Assembly: GCF_022539315.1 (NCBI RefSeq)
Contig: NC_066316.1
Span: 29,885,245 to 29,949,244, forward strand
Direction: 5' to 3'
DNA: 64,000 nt
DNA from: Serinus canaria
Lineage: Eukaryota > Chordata > Aves > Passeriformes > Fringillidae
Shown here: one piece after another, positions 23,723 through 37,800 of the stretch
How positions within the stretch are numbered: position 1 is the first letter of the stretch
Layout of the letters: each line of letters begins with the position of its first letter
Notes under the pieces: generated by a model
The model's database searches: none
The model's input: only the letters and a program-made list of their open reading frames with translations
Told to the model about the DNA's origin: nothing
Translations under genes and position numbers: made by a program

Positions 23723-23740
23723 AAATTTACAATTTATCCT

Positions 23741-26700
23741 CTCTGTCATGAGAAGAATGGCAATCCATATTTCTTTTTACAACTACCTATACTTGTAATG
23801 CACCTTACAGATGAGACTGGTCCTGGCCCAAAGAGCTGGAAGGTAAAGAGTCAAAAAAGTAAGCTGTTTTATGCAAGCAGATGCCTTAAATTGTGCGGGG
23901 TATTGATGACTTCAGTTCAACGGCATCTGGTCTTCAATTAGATACAGCATAGCAAAGTATTATTTAGTGTGGATTTTGGACAGCTGTTGAAAAATAAACT
24001 GAAGTTTATTTTAAGGGCTATGTTTTATCAGTGGGCTGCTTTTAAAGAAGATGCACAGAGATGGGAAATGTTAGAATTAATCAGTACTGTGATAAAATAA
24101 AATGGACATTTATCTGAAGCTCATGCCAGAGCTATTAAAATATCTGTGTAGCTGTTTATGAATTTTAGCAATATTTCTAGTAGCAGTGCTCACCATTTTT
24201 CAGGCTAGAACTATTTGCAGTCCTTCAGCTCCAGCAGTTTCCTTGGCAACATGCTGCAAAATAGCTAACTACCTGCCTTTATGGGCAGCAGAGTGTGACT
24301 TGGTGATACACATGGCAGAGATGGAGCCATCTGAAGAAACTGGGACAGCCCCAGCCTGAGGAGGAAGAGACTGAACCTTGGCTTTTAGGCAACTGAGTGG
24401 AATTGCTGGGGCACAAGCTAGGGAAGTGGGGAGATGCATGGGCACGGCAGCAAAGGGTGGATGCTGTAGGATTTGAGTGAGGGTAGCCAATCTCTGCTTT
24501 TCCTCCAGCCACACAACAGGAGCCCTGAAGGAAGTGCCTGACTGGTGACTGATGCCAAAAGGAGACAAAAAGGAGGTAGCAGCTCCTCATGGAGCTGAGG
24601 GCAGCACATAGCATGGAGTCTGGAAAGTACCCAGCAATATTTCTGTCAGCTCCCAGCAGGCTGGAGACTATTGTTCACCTTCTGCCCTCGGAATTTTAGT
24701 AGTGTCATTAATTTATAGAGGGGAGGGTAGCAAGAAGTAGGAAAACAGGACAAACCTGTATCTGTAACTCACCTGTTCGTATGGTCCATGCCTGACTGCA
24801 GGTTCTCTGAACACAATAGCTTGATAGATAAAATCACAGACCAGCTGACACTTAAAAAGCCTGAAATGTTTTCACCGAATGTGTATCGTAGGCCTCTACC
24901 AGTGCCTGGTACAACATGAAACCAGCAACCTGCAGCTCGTGGACACAGAGAACTCAAACCTTTATTTCTGAGAGATGAAGACAGTAAGAAATCAGGATGA
25001 GTTGCAGTTTAGGACCATTTTAAACAGGGAAATGCTCTCCATTCAGGGCAATTTCCTGTAGCTGGACCTGGGTCCTGAAGAACCCATAAAATACCTGTCT
25101 CAACTCTTATGCAAGGAGGTGGTGAAGCTCTGTTACCTATAGTTTAAAGAGGAAGGGTTTTCTTTTCAAATTTGTGACTTGTACCTTGTGTCTGTCAGCA
25201 AGGGTTGGCTGGTTTTGGGGCTTTTTTGGTTGGTTGATTTTTACTTTTTTATATAAACATATTTTTTAGCTTCAACCTGCCCTTAGTAAGATAACTAATA
25301 CTGTGATATATAAGAATAAAAGGTTGTGCTGAGTACAACATCCCTTAGATTTTTACTTTTTGTTTCTTGGAGAATTCCCTTGACCTGCACCCAGGCTGGG
25401 CCTCCTCCACATAACCTGCCTGGCCTTACTGACTGATTCTGGGCTGTGGCTTCATCCCTGAGGAAAAGGGGGAAGTGATGGGTGAATGGGAGTAAACCCA
25501 GCCCGGACCAGAGTCACCTATCTCTCTGAGAGCAAAGCCATGGCATTGCTTCCTCCTGGCAGGCTCTTGGCTGTCCACTCAAACTTGTTCAGCGCCAGGT
25601 CTTGTGCAGCTTGGGGTACTTGAAGAGGTTGGTGAGGGATATTCACACTATTTTTGGCATATACCTGCTTTTGCATGCAGCTGATGCAACTCCTGCTGAC
25701 TCATGGCACGTGGGCAAAGACTCAGGGAAAAAGGGGTGCAAAACTCCCTTTACTGCCTTGATTTTATTCCCAGCTCCCAAGGAAACAGACTCATAAGGGG
25801 TTGGAGTTTTGGGGGGGCGAGGGGGGTTGATGTTTTGTGGACAATAGGTGTCTAAGGAGGTATTGAACATCTTGGGGTGAATAAAGTAGCAGCCACTGGT
25901 TATCTTGGACTACACAGGGAGTGGTACCACGACTGATAGGAGCATAGAGGTCCAAAACAGAGCACACACAAATACTCATCTAACTGACCAAGGGAGTTTG
26001 GTGTTTCACACCAGCATGGCTTCTCTGGAAAGAGAGTGTTCATGTGGACTGGGATGCTGGAAGCATTATCCTGCTCCCTGAAAGCCAGGTATCATGTTGT
26101 AGTTGGGAGGGCTTCCTCTGATAGCCCAAGATTCCAAGTACAGCCCAGATCTCCTTCTGGTTAATAAAAAAATGGGTAGATATACGAAAAATATATTAGC
26201 ATATGAGAAATATTCTGATTATCATTTCTGATTTTACAAGTTAAACTGAAAAAGCTGTGAAGTCAAAGAGTTTTAGATTTCTGTTTTCAGAATATTTTTT
26301 ATGGGATGCCAAAATTTCTCCCTCTCTTGTCACTCTTTGCTGCTCATAGGAAAGAGCAGAAGAGTGATAACCCACTCTTCATATTTTGATGGTTATGTTG
26401 TTTCCTATATGGAGAAGGCTGTAGAAAATATACCCTGTCCCCTCTTTTCTCCTTACCGGGGTGGGGCTGTGAATGACAAAGAAAGCAGAAAAAAGAAATT
26501 GAAAATATGAATTCTGAAAAATTGAAATCTCTGAAACTATGAATTTCTTCTCTGTGAGGAGGTTAAACCACAAAATATCTTAAGTACAATCAGGGTTTTT
26601 TTTTCCTATAGGCATTCTTTGAAATTTCCCATGCTAACTTTTAATAACATTCTTTTGGCTAGTCTCCTACATATGCTAAACAAAAGCACTCATGTTTTCA

Positions 26701-29700
26701 AATTACTTCTATGCATTATTAATTCAGGTAAATACTTTGACAACTTTTAATCTTATTTGATATGAAAGTGTAGTGTGGCACCATAATATGCCTGTAATTG
26801 TAAGGAGAATTAATGCACTCAGTATGAATGACCAAGAGCAAAAAATTCCTGTTTAAGGCCTGTCAGCAGCTTTGCAGTGTTCTGTGGACTTTTGGCTTTG
26901 GACACTTGTTGATCAGATTTCTGTTTATCTAGCTGAGCTTTTGGGCGTATGAGGAAGTACCATAATTCCTAATGCCACTAAGATCAGAGACAAAAATCCT
27001 CTTCTGTGCAGATTTGTGGGTTGGGCTGATCAAAATAAACTCTGCAGAGGAGCACTTGTTCCTACATACTCCTGGTTGCTGGGCAGAACTGCAAAATATG
27101 TGCACACTAATGTGAAATAAATCTGTGTTCACATTGAAATAGAAGTCACAAGCTTCTGAAGCTAAAGTGTTTGTTCATAAAGCTCTGTTGTCCTTCTCTG
27201 GCAACCTTCATATTTGTGGCTGATGGGTTGTTGGCAGCCAGCAAAAAGTAAAGGAGCAAATTAACACTTCAGATGCAGACAATCTCTATTGATATACTCT
27301 ATTCCTCTCATCCTGGGGCTCTTGCCAACTCATCTCTGGCACAGTTGGAAAGGAAGGAAAAATAGTAAGCTAATTGCCCTGCTTTTTAATTGCTGATTAG
27401 AATGGGAAATTAATACAAAAGCAGGAGTAAGCAACACACCTTGAACACCTGAGGGGGACACTGCACTCTTTGGCTGGTTTTGTGGCTGTTAGTTTTTAAT
27501 AAATGATAGAAAATTCGCAGTGTAAAATGAGAAAGGCTTGCAAGGATGGCTTTTTCTTTATACAATGAAGACTTAAATGTTAAGGTTTTTTTCTGTGCTG
27601 CTTATCTTCAGAAAGTGAAATTCTCTGATGTAAACTGTAAGATCAGACTCTGAGATATATCATAGAGATCAGGTGAAGGCAAGAAGGAAAGTAAAAACGT
27701 AAATGCCTGTTTTTAAAATTTAACCTTCACGTTATCTGTAGTTTTGTGGTGTAAGTTCTCTATCCTTCACAGCTGCTCAAATTGAGAGAGCCTGAAATTT
27801 AGCCCCAGCTCTGGTAATCCTGGCATGTCAGGCAAAGTTAAAGGGATGGGGTATTGAATTAAGAATTTTTTTTTTTTAGGGCGAGATATAAAATTTGTCT
27901 CAAGTACAGGAAGAAATCAGAAGTACAGTAGATGAGGAATCTGTTAATTGTGGTGAGATTTGCTCTAAAACACCAAGAAATTAGTTTTCTGGCAAATAAT
28001 TTCAAGCAGTTTTCTGAATATGTTGTCTGGCCAAGTCTCTGGGGGAGTTAATGATGTTTATCAGTAAATGCAAAGTATAATCTTATGGAGGCTTAACAGC
28101 TGAAAGGTGCAAAATCTGCAGGAAAGAACTGGCAGCCTTTTAAAATGTGTAGGCTTGAGACAGGCTTCTTTCAAAGAATGCAAGGAAAATTTAAAAAAAA
28201 GTAAGATGGAGATGGATTGTAGCTCTAACTGGCTCTTATTTAAAAGCTTTTGCCTCCAGATATTACTGTGCCTTCAAGTGCTGTGTGGTTTTGGAAATGC
28301 ACGGGATAAACTCTGGCACAGAGTGGGAGGAAGAGACTATGGGGTTGTCAGAGTATATTTACTGTAAAATGACCATTCTTGAATATCAACAAGACTCAGG
28401 GTGGGGAGAACTGTGGTTTCAAACACACATCCTAGTCAGACCTATGCAGTCATGACCCAACCAATTTTTTAAGGAAGGATGCCACTTCCAACCCTTTGGT
28501 CTATATCTTCTGGTTCCCATTGCTTGTCTTCTTGCTTATAGGTCTTCATTTCCCCTTCCCTCAGCTGTGTGGCAGCTGTCCTACGCCCCTGCCCCCTAAG
28601 AACATCACAGCTGCCTGCAAGCAGAGCCTCTTGGCATCTGAAGCAGGGCACAGCAGCCTCTGGCATTTGAGGCTGAGAGCCAGAAGACAGACTTTTCTTC
28701 TCTCCTCAAACAATGTCAGCCTGAGCTGTTCCAGCTACAGGAGGCACTGAACAACCAGGGCACCCAGCTGAGCGGTCACCCAGCGGCTTCCTTCAGTGAA
28801 AAGCTCAAGCTTTTGCACACTTTCAGTCATGCTGTTTTTATCTGCTGGGGATTAGGATTTGCATGGATGTAGTTCAGTAAGAGGCAAGGGTAGAACTTCA
28901 CTAGGGGGCAATGAAGTGGACTGGGCAAGCCTGTTGAAATACAGGGACTTATTAGTGAGGTTCCAGTTCAAAATAGGTTGTGAAAGAGGCTATGCCTATC
29001 GTGAATTTTAGTTGCACCTTTTCTAGCTGCATGTTCCTCCTCCCCTTCTTCCCCACCAGCTCCCACTTACTGCCACTCCTATGCTCCTCCACCCCACTTC
29101 ATAACCACAGTGGTCCCCACTGCTGCAGCCTCTGAACTGGGAGGATAAGGCTTAGCTCTTTCTAGTCTGGAATTCTCCAGTAGGCTTCCACACCTTAGAT
29201 ACACTTCAGTTTGTTGTTGTGTGTTCAGATCTCTTGGCATGACTACGTTTGTCTTTGTAGATGTGACCTAAAACCATGTTACCAATGCACCAAGTAAGCA
29301 GCAAAGCCATCACCTGTTTAAATAAACCTTTGGCTCCTAACCAACAATTCACCAGAAGAAAAGAAATTGAATAGAACAAAATATGTTTGATTATTTACTA
29401 AAGGCATAATGGCCTGGAGACTGAAAACAAAGAGTGGGACTGAAAACCAGATGGCAACCAATATAATCTAGACAGCCTACAGATCGAATCTTTAGGGTAC
29501 AGAAAACTCCCACAGTGGAATCTTTTTAAGCAGTAGAGAAATCCATATGTGCTACTTTCCCAGTTACAGTAATTCCAAATAAACGCCAAAGCTGTGACTT
29601 TAAAATACTATAGATCAATGTCAGGAACCATTTATGTATAACACTTGACACTATGTGGCCTCAGAACGCCAGGGAGAGGGGAGGAGCAGGAATGGGGTCT

Positions 29701-32700
29701 CACACCACCTCTGTGCAGAAGCCCCCACCACCACAGATTTGCCACTTGCGTTATGAAGGAGTCTATAGAAAGCTGATAATGCATGAGGGCACGAGCTCAC
29801 GGGATGGATGCTGTTGGTACCACGTGCCATAGATGAATTCTGGGGTGTTGTGGTGCCAGGGAGTGTAAAGGGACCGTTTCAGACAGGGGCAATCAGCTGA
29901 TTACAGGCACAGAAGAACAGACTGTGAATAGCAGCTGCCAGTGGTCCCAGACAGAATTATCAGAGATATTTTTATAGTTTGCATCACTCTTGGCTGGTTA
30001 GTCTTGAACTGAGGTAGAGGAGTCTTCTTCAAGTGTCAGGGATATCTAGCAGCACCAAAGCCATTGTACATGAAAATGAAGCCCTAGGAATGAGAAACAG
30101 GAGTAGACAGAGACAGTCACCATCTAGGACTTCAAAAAGGAGGAGGAAAATGGAGCAACCCTCGCTCCAGAGCACCTGCACACAGCAGGTATTCTGCATG
30201 AGGGGGAATAAGAAACCATGTCAACTATTGGTGAAAAGATTCTTCTACATCCCCATGTACTGCTAAACAGACCTTTACTTGGGCTTCTGTTTAGGCCAGG
30301 CTAATATTTGGAGTAGGAATGATAAGAGCATGAGTTTGGATAGATTCAATGGTTTTAGAACACTGTCTCTTGTATTTCTTGTTGCAGCTGAAGGCCCTGA
30401 AGCATCTCTGTGCACTGGAACTCTGGGATGGGACTTGCTCCCTTAATAGAAGTCCACAGGCAAGGAGGGCAGGATATGTGCCACCATATGCCACCTGCTG
30501 GGAAAGGATTTTGAAGAAGTAAAAATTGTCATCACCTCACAAGAGAGTTGTTTCCTCCCTCCCACTGATTCACCACAGTGACCCTCAAGGGTTAAAGAGA
30601 GGTAAACCTGTATCTTGATACTAAAGGTCTCCATTGCATGACATTTAAATGAAGAATGATGTCCATATGCTCCATGAGAAGCATACAACCCTCTCTTGTT
30701 GAGAAGACTCTCCATGAGGGCAGCTGGTAATTCTTGGATAAGCTTGTTCCCTGTTGTTACCAACCACGAGGTGTCTCATGTCTTGCTGCTGCTCTACATT
30801 CACCCACCTTCTCACAAGGGAGACAGTGGGGCTGTTTCCCTCAGGATCAGACCAGAACCTAGGTGGGTCTCCTTTGCAGAATCCCTCATGCAAGGTTTGT
30901 TTGCTCCTACCCATTTTCAATGCTATTAAAGCCTTGGAAGGCCACGGAGTGTGAGCAGACCTCTTTCCTCACAAATGTGTGGCTCCTTGCAGTGAGCAAA
31001 CCCATACGGCGCTGTGCTGACAACAGGTGGCTGTTTGGTTGTAGCCTTGGCAAGATCTACTGGTGCTGCTTCCACCACCTCCCTCAGCAGGTTCTTGTTT
31101 CAGCTAACGTAGTAATTTTTCTTACGCATAACATGCAACTCTCTGAAGTTTAATTTTGTGATCATTTTATGTTCTCATTAGCAAGTAGAAATAATTGGTT
31201 CCTGTTCTCATCTTCATTTTAATTTTTCACTGTCCTGGGTGCAGAGGCCTCTGGGCAGCAAGACAGGAAGAAACTAAAAACAGAATTAATGAGAAATAAA
31301 TCAACATGTACCAGTATAGAGCCCATATCAGGAAATTCTTAAAATCCCATCATCTCACCTCAAGAAAGTAATTTCCAACACTTTAAAGATAATTAGGATC
31401 AAATAAAATATCTAGAATAGCATCAGAATTACTTCTGTATGAAAGGATCTGGGAGGTGTCAAAGATCTCCCACCAAACACATCGGATGGCTTCCAAAGCC
31501 GTAATTCCTGAGATGCATAAGCAAAATTAGAACATGTGAGAGATGAGAAAGAAGTATTGCTCCCATCACTAGGATGGTGGGGTTGGTATAGACTTTTGCA
31601 TGGGATCAGATCATCAGATTTTAAGGAAGGTGTAGGTAAATGGAGAATAGTCTAATAGTATTACAGCAACAAGAAAATGTTTTTAGAACGGATGACATTT
31701 GAGAAAGTCATTAGAAAAGGCTGAAAATTTGTTTATTCAGACTAAAAAAGAAAATAAAAGAGCCAGTACACATAAGTTTTCTGATGGGTAAAAGATTGGT
31801 GAAGACTGCTAAGAGGGGCTAAACTGTTCTTTTGTAGGCCTTGGAGAAAATAATAAAAGAAATCTGTCAACGTTGCAATAAACATGACAGAGCCTAGTGC
31901 TACAACAACATGATTTCCAACTGTAAGAGCAATAAACTCCTAGGCAGACATGGACTTTAAATTCTTGGAGAATGGTTTAGGCAAACAGCTAAACTGCCAG
32001 GGATAGTCTTGCTACATGCAGGGACACCCAGAACAGCATACTCAGTTATCTCTGGAGTTCCCTTTCAGCTGTAGTTTGTGTCCATTCCAAGAGGTCTGAT
32101 CTGTTTTTATCACTCTCTAAATTATTGCTGTTATGTATTAGAGTTACTCAGAGTAATGAGACTCTGCTGTAAATTAGATGCAATATTTCTTATGCATTGT
32201 AGAAATGACTCTTCTACTTGACTGGCTGTCCCCAATGTGGTTAGAACGTACTAACATAAAAGAGTAAATAATAAAAAGGCAAAGAGACTTCATATCCTTT
32301 CTATTTCCTGCATTTCCTTAGTTGTCAAGGCCACTGGAAAATGGTGCTGTGTGGAATCTTCTAGTTCATTGTCTGGCTCTCCTTTGCAGTGTCAAGTGTT
32401 TGGATGTAATAGCATTGAGGCAAAGATTGCTGTGTCTATGTCACTGTATCCCATCTGCTTTTCCACTTGAAAGAAGGAAATGGTTCTTGTTCTTTTCAAG
32501 CAGCTTCTCCTTGAACAGTATGTTCTCCTTGCCTACCTTTCCCTCCCACTCCTTAGTCATCTTCCATTGCTTTTCAGCCACATGTATGGATTTATGTGAC
32601 TCGGATGAAGTGGTTGTACTGTACATCAGTTGTCACTCATGCAAAGTCACAAAAGTTATCTCTTGATTACAGTTCTCCGGAAGTTCTGCAGCTCTACATT

Positions 32701-34663
32701 TGGTGGCCTTTCACTGCTGTGTAACAAGTCCCTGCTCATTTACCTCACTGCCTAGTTGAAGAGATGGAAAAAGAGGTAAGAAATTCTGTGAAAGGCTTTC
32801 TTTGCCTTCCAGAGTGGCACAGATGCTTTGCACAGTCATAGCTAAAAAGCAGCAACTGGTATCTCAGAGGAACATCACTCCCTTTGTGGGTGAGAGAACC
32901 GGCAAAACCTCCGACTGTTGGGAAGTCTTGTGAAAAAAGTTCTTTCAGGAAAAAAAGCAAGAAGCTTGTTTACAATTCACTTCAATTTTTATCACTTATT
33001 TAGTTTTCTTTTTTATTTTGTTTTGTTCTTTTACCTTTGAACGTTTTTACATCAGCTGCTGAGAGAGACTCAGACAAATTTACAAAATGTTATGCTATTT
33101 CTGTTTCTGGAGCAGAGGAATTAGCAATCTTCTCAGACACCTACAATGTGCTTGTAGAGAAGGGAAGCATATTATAATGAACTTATGAATCAACTGGACA
33201 CAGGACTTGAAATTACAATGAAAAGAGAAAACAATGCTTTACTAAGGTATATTAGAGAGTACCTGAAGTACTTACTGACATAAATGATGTTTTATTCAGC
33301 TCAAAGTACCTAAGTAAGAGCTGTCTTTCTTATTCTTAATTTATTAGGTTATTTGGATTACAAAAAATTTAAAGATTATTTATACTGCTGCTAATTCCAT
33401 TTCCCCAGAATAGAGCCAAAAAACTTCTTTACCCTTGTATTTAAAATTTTCTAGCAAAGAGGGAAATGAGGTCCCATGTGATATCAGTGGAAGACCCTTC
33501 CTCGTAGCTCATGTTAAGCAGCAGTTCAAGAAAGACAGTGGGAAAGCTGATGAAGAAGTGGGGGTTGGACCAGTGAAACAGAGCATCTTCTGTTCCCAGC
33601 AGATGGAGCAGCCAGGCCTGTCCCTCTCCCAGGCTTGGAGGGGACCAACAGCACCTCAGGCAGGCAGGGCCACGTCTGTCCCGCTGAGGACAGACAGATT
33701 CCTGTGCCTGAGTCCTGCAAGGCTCCTGTGGCAGTGTGGGCTCACCACCATGGTCCACAGCACTTGCCTTCTCCCGTTCCAAGACAGGAGAAGGAGCTGA
33801 GAGAGAGGTGCTGAGGCACTCTTTTTCCCAGACTCCCATACATTTTTGCCTTTTCCCTTAGCTCATGCAATTTTTCTGCTCTGCCGGGCAACCTGTGTGA
33901 TTGCTCACATCAAGCCTAAAGCCATCCTTGCCCTCTACTGGCACCCTGTAGAAGCACAGGAACGCATCAGGCAACAGCTCCATCTCTTCAGCTAGTCAAA
34001 ATCTCGGGACAGGAGGAGAGGCTACACTGACTCCCCGCAGTCCCTCATGGGTGGAGAGCAAACATTCTGTGAGCAGCTTCCTACAGCACCTCTAGCAGTG
34101 GCATCCTGGTGAGACAGGGCAGGCAACCCCTTCTGCTCGTTCTGTCCTGATGTTTGCAAGGAGAAAATCTGTCACTTACTAAAGTGGAATCTGACTTCAG
34201 GTTATTTATGATCAAACCAGTTCACAGAGAACAAGGAGCAGTTCTGCCAATTGCTGTTCACAGTGTTTCTTTCCTTCATTTCCAAGGAAAGTACAGTCCA
34301 GTTGGTTTGTAAGCTCAGGGAACATGGGCAAGAGTGGTCAAAGAAAATTGCTTGAATGGCTACCATGGGAGTGCCAGCAGGCTGGTAATGTTTGGTGGCA
34401 CTCTGAAGGGTCACACAGTGCTTGAACACACTGTAGGCTTGAAATGTTGCACTGAATCCTGCTGGAAAGCCAGTGCTGGGGTCGGATGCAGTGGCAGCAC
34501 CAACAGTATGTAGAAATCTGAGACAATGTAGAAAAATAATTGTATTTACTTGAAGGACATGGGTGTGAGACATTAGCTGGGCAACAGATTACTGGATAAA
34601 TGAAGTAGCACACCAACACCACTGAAAATGTAGACCACAGTTTCAGTGCTCAGGCTGACCTAT
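23741..34663. other. Intergenic, no gene seen
   Basis: Stop-interrupted in all frames beyond chance lengths. No splice-flanked conserved frame, tRNA or known repeat recognised. A G-rich cluster lies at 25797-25826. The segment 33560-34140 is GC-richer but CpG-poor and has only short overlapping open frames on both strands. Confidence 0.6.
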
Positions 34664-34832
34664 TCACAGAATCACAGAAACATAGAATGGTTGGGGTTGG
34701 AAGGGTCCTTAAAGATTTATTTAGCTGCAACCCACCCTGCCATGGGCAGGGACAGCTCCCCCTAGACCAGGTTGCTCAATGCCCCATCCAACCTGGCCTT
34801 GAACACTGTCTGGGATGAAGCACTCACAACAC
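34664..34832 (-). mobile_element. CR1 LINE 3' fragment
   Basis: The + strand begins cacagaatcacagaaacata and continues gaatggttggggttggaagg, then ccatgggcagggac, gaccaggttgctc and ccatccaacctggccttgaa. This is the reverse complement of the CR1 3' end, so the element lies on the minus strand. It is 5'-truncated, as is usual for avian CR1, and mildly diverged. Confidence 0.88.
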
Positions 34833-37800
34833 AGTCCTGTCTTGCAAGGTTGGATGGATCTTTCATATCAGCCACAGCTGTAAAATCCAATAGATCCAAC
34901 TCCTGGTAAAATATACTACGAAAAGACTCACAAACTAGCAATAGCCATCTAACTACTGCAAACTTCTTTATATTAACTTGTTAAATAAGCTACTGTTGGT
35001 CACTATAATTTTCTAAAATTCAAAGTGTTGAAAATAAATATGAAACTATATACAAGTAATAATTTTCAGAAAATAATTGCTCTCTTCCCTTTGTTTGCCC
35101 ATAATAATAAATAGCAATGGTACACCTCCAGCAATGGCACAAATAAATAGAAAGCAACAATTCTTTTGTCAGAGAAGAAATGTTCAAATGGCAACTGTAA
35201 TTCAAAACTTGCTATGCCATTTGTTCTCTTTAACTTTATATGTTCAGATCAAATTTATCAAAATAGCTTAGATTTATAAATTTTTATGTTGCCTTAGCAA
35301 TTGGAAAACCTGGATTATTCTTTGAGACATGTCAGTGTGCACATTACTGGGGATATGTGTACATGCCATCTGCCAAGATCAGACATTTTGCCTTGCCCAA
35401 ATCCGTACAGCAGTGCCATTGAGGTTCTCGTCTCCTTAGCCACTCCCAGTTTCTCTTCCAGTGTGCTTTTCTGCCGCACATTTTGATCAGTCTTCAGCCA
35501 CCACATTTAAGATTGAATTCCCTTCCACCTCTTTGAATCTGCTTCTGTTTTTTGTAACCTCAGTAGCTCAAAAGCAACTAAACATCCCTCAACACCTCAA
35601 AGTTAGCCAGGTCTTCAGGAGGAGCTTTCTGCTTTGGTCTGTGTCTGAAGAAGCTGCCATTGTGGTGGTAAATCACCCTTGAGCCACAGGGAGGGAGCCT
35701 CAGTGTTGCTGTTGGATCCTGCTTCAGCACCAAATCAACTCGATTTTTCCTCTGCTCCACCTGGAAAAGTGTCTCTGTCCTGCTCATGACTCACTGCCAT
35801 ACAAGCATTTACTTTGAAACTGTCTGATCTATCAACATCTGACTTTACTGTAACAAACCCTTTCCATGATCTTGCCACCCAAATTTATGCCTGAGACAGA
35901 TGTGACCAGGACTTCACCAAATCCTCTCAGCACCTAATGCAAATAATTTTGCATTCCACATACTCCTTTGAAACTGCATAAGTCTTTGCAGTAACAGATA
36001 CTTCCTTTGGAACAGGTTTTGGCAGAGCAGCATAAGTTTGCATCCCAGACATCATTCCCATGTGGCATTGTCCTTGGACACTGGTGGCTTACAGAAAGCT
36101 CATGTGCCTCAAAAAGAAATTAAGACCTTGGTATAACTTTCAAAATCTGTTTATTTTCTGTCATTGCTTCTCATATGGATTATAAGGAATTTCTGGAACT
36201 GATTTACTACCAAAACCAAACGACAGTGCCCTTGTGTCCTGTAGAAGCGTTGCTCCTCTGAACTAAAAAGACAAGTGTAAGTATCTGAGATACTCCATCC
36301 AGTTACCCCAAAGGCCAGAACTTCCTCTTACTTTTGAAGCCCTTCAGAAATGTCCAATACAATCACTGGGGAATGAATGCAGGTGTTCAGCTATTTACTT
36401 CATGTTGATCCTTATCTCCAGCTTCTGGTCTCCCGCCCTGCCCTCTTCAGCTAAAGATGTTTCTCTCAAGATTGTGCTGCACAGAGATGTTTTTTTGCTA
36501 CTGTCATGTCTGCAGCATGGAAGAAGCAGTAGGAAAGCACTGGTTTTGGATGTGAATATTCACATTACCATAAAGCTTCACTACGGAAAAGATCTGAGGC
36601 TTTTGGTGAGTTTGCATTAATTACCAGAGCTTTCATGGGAGAGGCAGCCCGTTGGCCAATGAATTACAGAGCTCAAAAGACATATTAAAAAGTGAGTCAA
36701 AATATCATCTTATCTATCAAATAAATATCTCCTGGATTGCTTTTTTCCTTGCCTGTAATGAGCTCCAGATCCTCTTTTATAGGATCTAAGAAGTGACATC
36801 TTAGGGAATTTAATTTTAATAACAGCTGAGAAACTGCTGTTATTTCCCCCCCAGTTTTTGTATTAGGTAACAATATCTTTCAAATTGACCCTTTGGTTAC
36901 TAATTTCTCCAATTAATAAGGAAGAGAACTGCTTTTCCTCTGTAATTCACAAATGAGGCTTTTATTCACCAGTGGCAAGGGTTCCCAAGATGAAAGCAAA
37001 AGGTATCTGGTCTATTGAAGGCAGCAGCAGAACTCCCACTGCCTGCAGCATTGTCAGAATTTCACACTTAGGATCAGGCATATCCTAATCTGTCTTGATC
37101 TTTTATGCAAAAGACTGGTAAAACAGCATTTAAAGTTTTATCAGATTAGACAAACACATACTTAACAAATCAAAGGCCTTTTAAAGATAAAACTTGTGCC
37201 TCTATGAGGCCTGAGTCATAATGTCTGAATGTTTGGAGACTGTGACTTAATTCTGCTGAGAGGGATACCTTGTTCAGGCTAATGATCTCACTGGAGCTGA
37301 TGCCTGAGGAATCCTTCTGGCAGCAGCAAAGCACAAGAGGCAGTTTACCTCAGCAGTCTGATGTAGCAGAAGTTTGGCAGGTCTGATTCCCCAGTGACTC
37401 CAACTCAGATTCACCAACTCCCATTAAATTATGTATTTTGTTCCCTCTCTTGTTGCTGTCTAGGTATAGTAGGGAGGTTTGCTTATGTGTTCTATAAACA
37501 TGCATTAATAATTTAATCTTTGCACCTGATAGATGTAAAACCATCAATTTGCTTGGAGCAACTCAACAAGGTCATTTCCAAAGCAAAAACGTTTCTCCCT
37601 TTTATCCTTCCTACCAAGGGAGTACATTCCGGGTTTCTTTCCTTTGGGAACAAAATACAGCATGGAGAGAAACAAATAACTAAAGTACAGTGTGGGGAGA
37701 AACAAGTAACTTTTTTCACTTGTTGAAAATTTGGTTTTGCTTAGTTTGACTGATAACAGCTCTGCACTTGAGAAAGGCCATGTTTCAACTCCCACTGACA

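Larger units (their letters stand above)
1..23740 (+). other. KCNK5: KCNK5 (TASK-2) gene, 5'-truncated by window edge
   Basis: Partial gene span. Exons 2-5 are joined by introns of 1421, 1103 and 850 bp, and intron 1 is longer than 14.7 kb. Joined coding length is 1260 nt plus the stop, giving 420 residues. Exon 2 begins in phase 0. Aligning R224 and K245 of human TASK-2 implies exactly 62 missing N-terminal residues, so the full channel should be about 482 residues against 499 in human. TASK-2 is a plasma-membrane background K+ channel that opens on alkalinisation; it is known from renal proximal tubule, brainstem chemosensory neurons and volume-regulating cells. Identity rests on near-complete agreement with KCNK5 through both pores and the tail motifs. 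The 5' limit is the window edge and the 3' limit is inferred from the last AATAAA. Confidence 0.95.
19358..23740 (+). other. KCNK5: KCNK5 3' UTR (probable, long form)
   Basis: About 4.4 kb after the stop with no credible coding frame, AT-rich and without recognised transposons. AATAAA hexamers occur at 19981, 21295, 21763 and 23717. The last sits in an AT-rich block (TGTAAATATTTGC ... TTTTGCAATAAA) that looks like a vertebrate mRNA terminus, so I place the distal end about 20 nt beyond it. Shorter isoforms ending near 20.0, 21.3 or 21.8 kb are equally possible from sequence alone. Confidence 0.55.

Noticed and set aside
33441..33839. Overlapping 121- and 132-codon frames on opposite strands in a GC-richer patch
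   Set aside because: Both arise from the same stop-poor composition, show no domain and lack splice context. CpG content is low, so this is not a promoter island either.
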